Source: Zygnema cylindricum
Taxonomy: Eukaryota > Streptophyta > Zygnematophyceae > Zygnematales > Zygnemataceae
DNA: 64,000 bases
Direction: 5' to 3'
Assembly (NCBI GenBank): GCA_037447655.1
Contig: JBBHKE010001372.1
Coordinates: 99,770 to 163,769 of the forward strand
The position numbers and the translations under genes are program-made. Positions within the stretch are counted from its first letter, which is position 1; every line of letters begins with the position of its first letter. The notes under the pieces are model-generated. The model was not told the DNA's origin. It did not search any database and saw only the letters and a list, made by a program, of their open reading frames with translations. Shown here piece after piece: positions 26,601 through 38,600 of this stretch.

Positions 26601-29600
26601 ACGAATTTGGGGTTCACGTTCACAAGTTTGTTTTTCATGGTTATGCTTACATGTCTTCTGACATATCTCGGACTTAAATTGTATGTTTCGTATGATTACA
26701 ACAAGACAATATATCTACGTTTTGGATTTGTGTGGTTGTTTTAAAGGCCAAAACAAGCATGGACACGAGCTGCAGCGGTAGACAATAAAGTTTCCTGTTT
26801 TCACATTTTGAGGGTTGCACCGTCCAATGTAATCTGTCAAAAACAGAAAATTTTGCGCGGAAAATAAATATCGCTTGCGTCTGGTCTTACCGACCAGACA
26901 CGACAAAATCTGCATTTTTGCAATTTGTTTTCGTCTCCACGACCAAAAACATCATTAACATCAATGGTGTCGATGTGCATGAAAGGTGATGGTTGACGGA
27001 TGTACTGTTAAAAGTACTTTGTGATTCAGAATGTTTAATTGTTAACAAGTGTGTGTCAATGGTTCTAATTGTGCATTCTTGCTTGTGATTGTTGTAGAGA
27101 CATATCCAACAACAATTTCACGGGATACATCGAACCAGGGGTGGCTGCTCGCATCAGGTCCGATCCCGTTTCTAACTCATAAGACTAGAAGGATCATATA
27201 AGCAAATACTTAGGACGCAAAAAAAATTGTATGAAAAATTGTTCCATACTTGAGAGAGGAGAGAGAAAACGTTGGTGAGACAGACGCAAAATGATTTGTC
27301 ATCGTAGCCATCAACCCTGTCACCTAGATCGACAGATCAAGATTTTGGATTTTGTTGGATCGTGTGGCTTGGGTTGCCACATCACAACTATTTTGTGAAA
27401 ACCAACATTTTTTTGGAATGTTATTGCCTGCATGTTTTTTTACCTACAAGCACAAAAAAACAACGCTGGCTGCAGAAAGGGCAATCTTTTTTAGCCATAA
27501 ATAGGTATGAGAATGAACAGAAAGTAAAATAAAAGGAAAAACAAAAAAATATGGCCAAGTTATATGTTTAAGCTCTTTTAGCTCCCCATTCACTCCAGCA
27601 ACTTAAGTGTTTGGTTTGTTCATGGACGTCTTCATTACTATGCGCGATGCAAGATACATAATACAACGCATCACAATGCACATCACACGATATTTGAATA
27701 CCGTGTATCGTAATATTGTGTATAATGTAATTACTATTCATAATATTTTAGTACCATATCAGAATTCCGTTCGGTTAGGGCTTTGATATCTTTGGTTCTT
27801 GATAACTTAATATGAAAATATCTTCGGTTATCATCCAGTTTTGAGATATGTTGTTAGCTGTTTTCAGCCGTCTCTTTCTATTTGTGTCCGCAATAATGTC
27901 CTCCATTGAAAATTCAAAACGGTTATGACCACAACATCTTGGGTTTAAGGATTGTTTAGTTTTCTTAATTTTTTATTTTTTTTCATTCGTTTAATTTTTT
28001 ATTTTTTTCCTCAACCTGTCGTTTTCCCAGCGCGAGTTTTATTTCTATTGATTTCTACGCTAAAGGTATGAATTTTAGATTCATTTTCAGCCGTTTTCAG
28101 TTGTCGATTTCAATTTTGTGTATCGACATAATCCCGTCTTACATATAAAACACGAAAAAACCCTTGTGTCGTATATCGCTATGAATTGAGCAGTTTTCTT
28201 GATGCAAGATGCGATAGTCGTTATATCCTGATGCATTGCAATAATCTGTAGAGACTTGCAACTTGGCCAACGTCACAAACAATAAAGGCATTATGAATGC
28301 AAAAAACATATGCATCTCTTATTTTGTCTCCACACAGTGCCACGAAACATAGTGACTGTCGCGTAATTGCGTTAAGTTCTTACCTCCGTGAAAGGCAAAC
28401 AAAGACAAGCGGATGTGATAATGATGCATTGCAAAAGAACGACATCCACGACAACAACATTTCTTTTTTTCTTTGTGGCTAATGAAAAATAGTGCATACA
28501 TGGAGTGTTATAGATATTAACCCGCATATGTAGGATGAACATCAAATTTTATCAGGTTGAAACTGAGGAAAACAACAACTTTTGATATTCGAGTGACAGA
28601 TAGTACAAATCATGCCTAAAATCCCACCCACTAGCAGGTGAGATGTAGGTTGTAAACTTGTGACAAACTATCTAGTAAATGTCAAATTGAGACCCGTTCC
28701 ACACCAAATTTAAGTTCGCTACTCATAAATAGAGGAAAACATAACCATCACGGATGTAATGAAGTTGGGTCCAAATTGTGTGTAACTCTTTGCGATATCT
28801 AAATTGTCATAATGAATTTAAAATCAGGTCGGTTGACTTGTCTTGAACTTGGTTTTTTGCGATCTTCAATGCATGAAAAAGTTGTATAATTGCATCAGAG
28901 AGCTAGACAGGGTTTTTTCCATTATTGAGCTGCATAAAATTCAAGGGTCAATGTTCCTATTTGACATGAGGTTCACAAGGCTGGAGCATTGTTTGTACAA
29001 GCTTTGGTCTTCCCACTGTTTCCATGGGCAGGCAATTCTGATCCACTATCTTTATAAATCGACTTTGTAAAGTTTGTTTTCCTTTGTTCAAGTCCTATTG
29101 GACTTAGATTTTTTGAAGATTTTTTGTTGCCAGTGAAGGCACGAAATATATCAAAATATGCTCTTGTTTTGTGCAGCCTTGATGGAAACCCGTACCTGTG
29201 TGTGTCAACAAATTGCAAAGAAGGTGGTCTGAGCAGAGAAGAACAAGGTGGTATAAGCAGAGGCCTTATCATTGCACTTGTGGTATCATCGATTTGTGTT
29301 CTAACGGCAATATTTGCTTTAACGTTTTGTGCGAAGGCTTATTCAATGGGGAAACTGAAAAGAAAGCGTGAGCAAGACCTATCCTTTGTTTTGTCTTCCT
29401 GTGTACAAATAGTTGTAACCATTGACCCTAGTTCAGTTGTAGTTGTATGGATAATAATAAAAAAATTATGAGTCTAACCTTTTTACGCGTTTTGTCTTTT
29501 TCATTACACATCCTTTCTCACAGCTTAGAATACTTCAACACTCAAGTTGGAAGTAAATGTTCCAAAAAAATTGGTACTATAGAAACTGGGCTCATATGCG

Positions 29601-32600
29601 CCTAAGACCTCTATATAAAGAAAAAAAAAAAAAAAATTTAAGAAAAGAAAAAAAAATTGAAAAGAAAATTGTACCAGTAGAAGACACACCATAGTGCCCA
29701 CTTCAAGAAATTCAGATTTTTCCCGCAAACCTGGACGAAGTTGTGGCCTTCTAAAGTTACATCACAAAATCACCAAAAACAAATCAGTATTTTGGTATGT
29801 GGACACAATTATATTGAGGAAAAGTCTCAAATTTTGTAAGCACAAAAATGGAAAGGATAATGTTCTAATAAAAACAAAAAAACTACAAAATGTAAAGTAT
29901 TCAAACTTAATGGAGCTTCGACGCGCATATTTCATGTAAAAATTTAGTTGTTAGCATGTTTTCATTATCATTTAGACTCTGAAAAGAGCGAAAAACCTCC
30001 AACATTAAAAAGAAAGGTTGTTATAAATTTGATAAGACAAGAAAAGATCCGATCAAGCATGTATATGTACGGTAACCTTTAGGTATATGTATAGAGGTTG
30101 ATTATTGGCAAGCCCGAAAATCCTATTTATCAGTCATCGGCCTAGGGCCTCTGATCTATGACACTTCTTTCACTTATTTGAGTCAATCAATCTTCCAAGC
30201 TAATATTTGTCATATCTTAGTTTGTTTTTAATTTTTGTTGTAATATACGTTTCTTTTATTCTGACATTGCAAACATTTGTCTCTCTTTTTATCACAATGT
30301 CTAGTGTTGGGATGGTCTGACTCAGCTCAGTTTCGCAGTCCCTGCCTCAGTCCAGTTTCGCAGACAAATATTATTTTTTGTTCTTAACTTTTTAAGTCCG
30401 CCTTTTATCACCTCGCGAGAGTGTGGATATTCTCATGAAATATGGCTATGTTATAATTAGATGAAAATTACCCTACTTAAAGAACCTATAAATAGGTTCA
30501 AAAATTTACAGCTCTAGAGTTGATGGTTTTTAGGGGGAAAAAACGTCCAAGAATTTTCCAAATGTCCACAAGCTGCATATTTAAATTTTATAAATGATGA
30601 GATGTAACTTCACTACTCTTGAAAAAAGTTATTTAGTTCTATAATCTATATCTTCATATCAACAAAAAACTAGAAAACGACATCATAAAAATATTGGAGA
30701 AAAACACCAAAACAATTCTCAAACTCTTCAAAGCAACACCCTTTTTTAGAACGTAACAAACTACCCAACTCTTTTAAAAATTCGTGGAAAAATCCTCTAC
30801 AAGGGACGAAAGCTTAAAGCATGTTGGCGGCAATTGTACTTTTTAACTTACATGTGAGTGCAAGCTTATTTTATAGTGTTTTCTCTCCCCTCCCTTCGGT
30901 TTGCAGGTACTTTATCTTTTAGAGATGGTCCTTTGGAATTCACTCACGAGGAACTTGCAACTGCCACAAGTGGATTCTATTTTGGTAACATGCTAGGAAG
31001 AGGTGGATTCGGACACGTCTACAAAGGTGTGCTTGGAGATGGACATGAAGTTGCGATCAAGGTGCTCAATCGAAATGATACACATGGTCAAGGAGAAGAA
31101 GAATATGCCGCAGAAGTAAATATCATTGGCCAAATTCATCACCGACATCTTGTGCGGCTGTTTGGATTTTGTAAAGAAAAAGACAACAGAATTCTTGTGT
31201 ACGAATATTTATCACAAGGAAGCCTGGCGTTCCACTTGCACGGTACACAACAAATTTCTTTACTTTTGTTTGATTTTATCGCGAACCTGTCTGTACATGT
31301 CTATGGTATTTTTTCTTCATAATTCTCTAATGTAACAAAAATGCATGCATGATGCATTTATAGGGCGTATTTTTTAATTTCCATGAGTGTGTGCTAGGAT
31401 TTGCATTGTGCGAATCGGCGAATTGGCTAATTGTCCGCGTGCGTGTTTTTATTTGGCTCTGTTTACTATTTTTTTGTTCGTGTTGAGTTTCGCGCTCGTA
31501 TCGTACACATGGTCCTGCGCACGTTTGGTCCCGGTGAAGTATGTCTTGGTATGATGAGCGTTGTCTGGCCCTTAGTATGTGTCAGCGAGTGTCTGTCACT
31601 TGTATCTGAAGAGCAAGTTAAGTTAGGCTGGTCTTGTGGTAGTTATTTTAATCACTTGTATTGTAAGCTTTGAGCGAGGTTATGAGAAATATTGAGAGAC
31701 GAAAAATTCCGTAAGAGTGAGAGTGAAAGAAGAGCTTAATATATGCATATTTGGCCGAGGCCTTGTGATGGCGATTGTTTGTGAGTGCATTTCTGTGAGT
31801 GAGTTTATACTTCCGCTTGTGTATGGATGTGCCTTCCATGAGTCGAGCGAAAGAGTGTTCAGTTTTGGAGGACAACCTGAACCGAAGTCCGAGAACTCAT
31901 TTCTTGCTAATATTTTCAGACAGGTTACGTCGGGTACGAACAGTTCCGGTTTGATGTTGAGAATGGCTATAATTTTTTTAAAAGAAAGAAAGAAAAACCA
32001 AAGAAAAATACGCCTGTAAAGGAGGAACCGAGTTACAATTCCGGTGACAGTTCCGAAAGAGAGTTTTGACAGTTCCGAGAGAGAGTTTCGAAGTGGTGTT
32101 AAAAATTATGAGAAAGAAAACAAAAGGAAGGGTGAGAAGAAATTAGCTGAAGATGTGAGTTAGAAAGTGAAGAAGATTTCAAAGTTGTCAGAAAACCAGT
32201 TTTGTTTAATGAATTCAATTACGCCATTTGGACCAGTTCATCAAGACCAGTCTGATTCTAAAGATTTTGTGGAAGGTTGTGGACGGAGAATAAATATGCC
32301 AAAGGACCCTAAAGCAGGGGAAGCATGGCAGCTTAAGGACATAGCGGCCACCGCAAGATCGATCCAAAGCTGCACATGCTCGGTGCAAGATCAATTTCTA
32401 GCTCACAGCACTGCCCATGAGTGTTGAAAAGCGTCGGAGAACTGTTTGAGAAGGGAGTTAAAGATAAGGTTCAGTATGTGTTTAAACAGATCATTCAATT
32501 TAATTCTAGAAGCAATGAGGCAAAGATGACGTAGTTAATAGGTTTAACATCCTGGAAAAAAAAGAGAGAGCGAGTGAAAAGTTACAAATGTTTTTTAATA

Positions 32601-35600
32601 GTCTGCCAGTAAGGTTTGCTACATCTAGTGAGATAACTCAATTGAAGAGAAAGGCTCCCTTTGAGCATACAGTGGTCGATCTAAGGACAGTTGAAAAGTC
32701 TTGGGAAGGATCAAGTAGTGGGTCAAGTAATACTGGCAGCTTAAAGTAAGCACTCTTGAGACCCCAGAGCTAATCTCACTCAGAGAGAATGGGGCTGTTA
32801 TTCTCTTCACTTCGTACCATGTAATTATATTTGTGTATCAATCCCTCGTTAGTCTTTGAAAAGGGAATGTGAGTTGATTTTTTTTAAGCATCAACAAGTG
32901 TTTTGGGCAATGTCTTATCTGGTTGCAGAGACGGAGACTAAATTATCTTGGCGTCAACGGTGCAATATTTTTGTGGGTGCGGCAAGGGGGCTTGCATATC
33001 CTTAAAATTATATGATTATGCTCAAATGATGTATATTGTAACTAAAGTCATTCACTGTTTAAGATATTGTCTATCCTTCAACCATTTTGCGAGCATGAAA
33101 GAGGTTTGCGTAAGCAGCATATTAATCATTTACACTTGACAGATTCATTGCGTACGTTTTTCTTGACTATCCTTACTTATCTGCACGAGGATTGCACTCC
33201 GAGAATTGTCCATAGGGACATAAAGCCATCAAATATCCTTTTGACCGACACCTTCGAGCCAAAACTTGCAGACTTCGGGCTTGCAAAACTCATCCCAGAA
33301 GGAGTGACAACAGTCACAACTAAGGTATGATTTTCTCAAAAGAGGATTATTAGCATAATCACGTAGATGGAATGACATAAGACTCATAGCACAGGAAGAG
33401 TTTAAATCTTATGAAAATTGTCATAGGTTCATAATGTCTTTGTTCTACAGAATGTGATAGGAACAATCCCCTTGCTTTCATCACAATGTTGGATCTGTCA
33501 TTTGTTTCATTCTTCTTATTGCTTTTGCAGGTGTTGGGTACCTGGGGCTATGTTGCCCCTGAAATAATTTCAGCGGAAAGGGTTGGAGAACAGGCAGATG
33601 TATTCAGCTTCGGTATGGTGCTTTTAGAAATTTTGTCGGGAAAGGCACCTTCCGGAGAAACAGACATCCTGGATTTGGTAAGGAGGGTTTGGAGATACAT
33701 TGTTAGTCCAAAATAATGAAAATGCACAAAGAAACGTAGTACTTTTCGTTGTTGGTGTCATGATCTTGGTGGTTTGCGAGTCCAAAGGGCAGTTTTTGCC
33801 CCTTTTTGACGCCCGAATAGATTTGCACTTAACTCTATGTGCCGTATGGTAAAACGGAAACTCATTATATTCCACGAGTTATTTTTATATCTTGTTAGGC
33901 CAGTTTAGCACAAGATATCCGACAGCTGACTAAGCTCCTCCCGACAACTCTATGAAGTCCAACAGCTCAAAAATCAGGAGGTCCTACTTGTGGTAGGTGC
34001 TACAAGGTTTAAATGTTGAAAATGGGAAGGTCTCTGTAAACGCCATGTTGCATTTCAAAGTTTACGGTTCATTAATTTCGACATCAACCAAAAGGCTCAA
34101 CTAGGACTTAGTAGCCTACCGCAAAGCTCATGATGTATTTCGACGCATCCTTAGTGTGAATTACACTATATTTTACTAGAGTAAACCATGTCTATATAAC
34201 TATATAAGTAAGGGTGAAGTTCCATTAGGGAAAAAATGAGGTTGTTTACTGAAGGTCAGGTTGTACTATTTCGTACAGTGTCGTACCAATTTATTTTTTA
34301 TGTCAGAAAAAAAATGTTACTGAATGACTGATTTGATTCTCCAAGGTTATAGGTGTAAACCTTGACCATCGGATGTAGAATGAGTAACGCCGTTGGTCGA
34401 ACCTTTCAGTTTGCAACAAGTGACGTGAAGGAGGTCAGTTTTAAGAGCCCGAACGTATAGCATTGTGCCGCGCGTAAAAGAGAAAATATATCCACGATGA
34501 ACGCGCGATAAGGTGCATACACGTCGCATAGGCCATTTGCCTTCCGCCATGGTGGATGCGAGGCCACCGGAAGCCGCGATAAAATCTTTGACGGAGGATA
34601 TTCTTTCACGGTCCTGTTTGTAAGAGGATCACTAAATTCTCACGTCTTATAAAGTGATCGCACAGCGGAAGCTTTCAACAATAATCACACATATAAAAAA
34701 CATTCACAGATCACATCGGCCAATACACATTCATATTACACCGAAGCTTTTCTGTACATAATTTTTCACACAATTATCTTACTTAACCTTTTACTTAATC
34801 TGACTACAATATTAGTCTACAGAACACACAACAAACTTTAGAATACACGTCACAAAAACGTGCCTCTCAAACACCTCACTACAAGTCAACATCTGGCAGC
34901 AAGACTGAAACAGTGTGCAGGTCAGCACACCCGGTTGGGGGGGGGGGGGGGGGGGGGGGTCCGTACGATTTTGCGTACAGTTTACCGTACTTTACCTGTA
35001 CGTTATCTGTACGGACACCCTTTTTTTGCGATATATATCGCGATAATTTATGTTGGTCGCGGTACGATATATCGAGGACTTTGCTCGATGATATTCGATA
35101 TATAAATATCGAAATTATCGCGATATGAAACTACCCGATACCCAACACTACAAATTTCATTCAATACCTCGTACAAATCACTTTTTCTCTCCGGTGGTGC
35201 AAATATTGCGTTCACTCTTTGCTGCCAAATATTTTTTTTAGATTTGCAGAATCATAATAGCATACTACGTGGTACCAATCAAAATGTACCACGCAAATGA
35301 AAAGTCGGTTACTGACCCGACATAAGGCCTTCAACGAAGGCCTTCAGTAGACGTATTTTTACGTTTATTGAGACCGCATAATGGAACCAAGGCCTAAAGC
35401 GTGCGTTTGTATGTCCACGACTTTTTCCACGTTTGTGATTGGTTATGTGAGTGACGTGTAGCTAGTTTTCTCAAATTGCCGCGCAGTCGATTTTTTCTTT
35501 TTTACGCCGAAGCCATGATTTTCGTAATTCTCCTAATGTTTGTGGTTGGCGGGGTAAGTGCCAGTCATTTTTTTTTCGATGTCGTGCAATCAATTTTTTT

Positions 35601-38600
35601 TTTCGCCCGGGTATATTTTTCTTTGCCGCCGCCGTTATGAGTTTCGTTATTCTTCCGATGTTAATGACCAGCTGCGTGAGTGTCGGGCAATCTATGATAT
35701 AAGTCAACGAGCTATCCTTGACTTTTCCAACGTTTGTGATTGATTGATTTATGAGCGGTCGACGTGAATGTTGTAACAGGCTTCGCAAGCAGTCAACGTG
35801 TAAGTCACGTGGGTGTTGGCGTCATACCAGTGCTCAGTGTACTAACTAAGGTTACGTAGCTCCAATCGGGATGTGGAAGAGGTGATTGAGGCCATGGTCA
35901 TCGAAGTCAGTACCATGGGGCATCCGTGGTCATGGAAGGGGCCGTGGTCGTGGTCAGGACTATGGTGGCGGTGAGGGGGAATTACACCAATTACGGGAAA
36001 AAGTTTGGGGACAAGGTACATAATTTTGCCATCTCCTTAAACCTTGTGCTTGCTTTTGTTAGCGGCGATATAAAGAAAGTTAATTGAGTGGATTATTGAC
36101 ACGGACGCGACACGTCATGTGTGTACGGATGATGTTGGATTGGCACGTGAAGCCAGTCCAATACGGGGTAGAATATGGAATATCCATACTTGAGCCGCCC
36201 GTAAGAAATGGGTACGGACCTGCCAGTCTCTACATCGACAGTCTCTACATCGAGATGGTGGCACAGTGGTAGTGCGTTCGCAGCTGAAGTGAAAGGTCCC
36301 AGGTTCGAGCCCTGGCCGGCTCAATTTTCCCAAGTGTGGGACATGCCGAATCCCGGATTTCTAGGAAATCTAACAGATGAATCTTTGCTTGAGTGTATGA
36401 TGACTCACAGTTCCCAATGGGGAATATGGTGGTAAATGGTTACGTAATTTTGATAAATATTACAAGACTGTCAGATTGCACTTGTCTATTGCTTGTGTAG
36501 ACAGTACGAAGATGACAAAGTTACGGAAACAAGGCTCCATAACGCATTGTGTACACCAACGCCTCTATGGATTTCTTCAACGTCTCACAAATTCAAAAGC
36601 CTGGTGGTAGCATCACAGCGAAAGGGGATCTCAGTATCGAAATCAGTCTTTCAGTATTGAAGTCCTTACAGAAAAATGACTACAGTCGGATTCGTGATGG
36701 ATTCGACGCACAGCAAATTCACGTGGAGGAGAGGAAGGAACAAGGCCCAGTCCTTGAGTTTGGTTCACCAAACTCTTGAGAAAAAGGGTGATTTGAGTTT
36801 ATGAGTTTGTTGCTTCATCGGATGTGCCACACATCCGAGGAAAATCTGAAACGGAGGATACAAAGATCATGTGTTTGGGGTATATGGAGTTAGCCACCAA
36901 TGAGAGTGTGAAGGGATGTGGATTGCATCAGAAACAACCTCCGAGAAAGATGGATGTCAAGTATTGATCTCAGCATGCTTTGGAGCTGGTACATGTGGAT
37001 GTGTGTGCACATATAGCTCGTTAGCTTAGGAGGTAACAAATATATCTTCGTTGTTGTGGATGAATGTTCAACGAAATCTTGTGTCTACTTATTACAAAAA
37101 AAAATTGATGCTTTTGAGATGTTTGAGTAGTTGTGATGGCTGAAAGACAATGTGAGAGAAAATTAAAGGTTGTATGATGTGATAATGGAGGACAGCTCGT
37201 AGCATTAGCATATGACTGTAAGAAAAGGGTACCTTTAATTCACCTGAGGTAAACGGATTTGCAAAACGGAAGAATCGCACCTTGCAAGAGGTGGTTCGTG
37301 CCATGATCCAAAATACCAAGAACAACATCTTTTTGTGGGGAGATTCATTTTTGACTGTGAAATGTACTTGTAATTGGAGATTGACTTCCGAGACACTTGA
37401 AGAGTTATGAAGTGGACGTGTCTTGTCAACTTAGCACCTATGGATTTAGGGTTGTCGGGCGTTTGTCTATATGGAACAAACCCAAAAGACGGGGAAATTT
37501 GCCCCGAGGAGATGGTTTAAAATTTTTGTGGGATAAAGCTCAAAGGGCAAATTTATTTTGTATTTGATTTTTATTTTGTGTTTAACCTGGTAAATAGTGA
37601 TTGAGTCTCGGAACATAGATCAACGATGGATTTTACGAGGAAATCAAAAATTGACTTTAATTTTCATGAAAAACATGAGGAATTTCCAAAAAAATGGGAA
37701 TCAGATTCAGAGAATGCTCCCGTACCTTAGTCTAAGGGCAAGAAAGTCACCTGGTTTAAAGGTTAGAGTCTTTTTTGGAAAATTGCACATACGAAGTGAT
37801 GGTACGTTGAGTTCCCGATCTTCACAAAGAACTTAGGATAGCGAGACATTGAAGTCAAGCTTACTTTTTTGAGTGAACAAGATGATGAAGAAGAGGATTT
37901 GACACTAGTTTGGAGGATTACTTACGAGTCTATGGCAAAAAGAGAAGCTTAAGAAAATAAAAATAAAAAACAAAAAAAAACAAAATGGTTTAAGGTGTGC
38001 ACCAAAAAGCACAAACCTAATTGGCCATCGGTTAACAGTTGAAGCATTCTTGACCAGAAGTACTTCTCTTTTTGCTTGAATTTCAGCTTTAAATATAAAC
38101 AGTATGGGCAATTAAAATCCTAAAAGTAAAAAAAAAAGAAATAGGAAAAAAAAGAGGTTGTCCAGAATTTATTACTATTCATAAATACACTAAGACCACC
38201 TACATGCCAAAAATTTGACATGAAATTTAAGGAGAAGTAAAAACAGTCCAGCACTCGTCGATGTTTTGAAAGTGCTTTATATCTTTTTAAGCCTCAATTC
38301 TCGGCGGTATTCTAAGTACTGCTATAAATACAAACAGAAACTGCCAAAATAGGCAGAAGCATAAGTTTTGATATTGTAAACTGGACGGAGTATCATTTTG
38401 ATCAACCAGGCTGCGGTACTAGAATTTTACCATTTCTTTTGAAAATCGAGCAGAAATTGTGAGAAATGCGCAAAATCAATGCAGGAAACCCTTTTTCAAC
38501 GAACCACTTTTTCATTGACAGGAAACAGTAAAACCTGTTTATTCCACAACCTTCCTGCCCTTCATTCTAAGTACTCGGCGTTCGCCTACTTATTCCATAG

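Noticed and set aside
32929-33176. Ordinary GT-AG splicing or a GC-AG intron between exons 9 and 10 (GTGGGT or GCAAGG donors with the AG at 33141-33142)
   Set aside because: The phases do not match or the product inserts non-kinase residues and loses GLAYLHE; the AT-AC solution restores the motif exactly.
30858-33720. Receptor kinase as a pseudogene because its frames are interrupted by stops
   Set aside because: Every stop lies outside exons bounded by good splice signals, and the joined frame keeps all catalytic residues.
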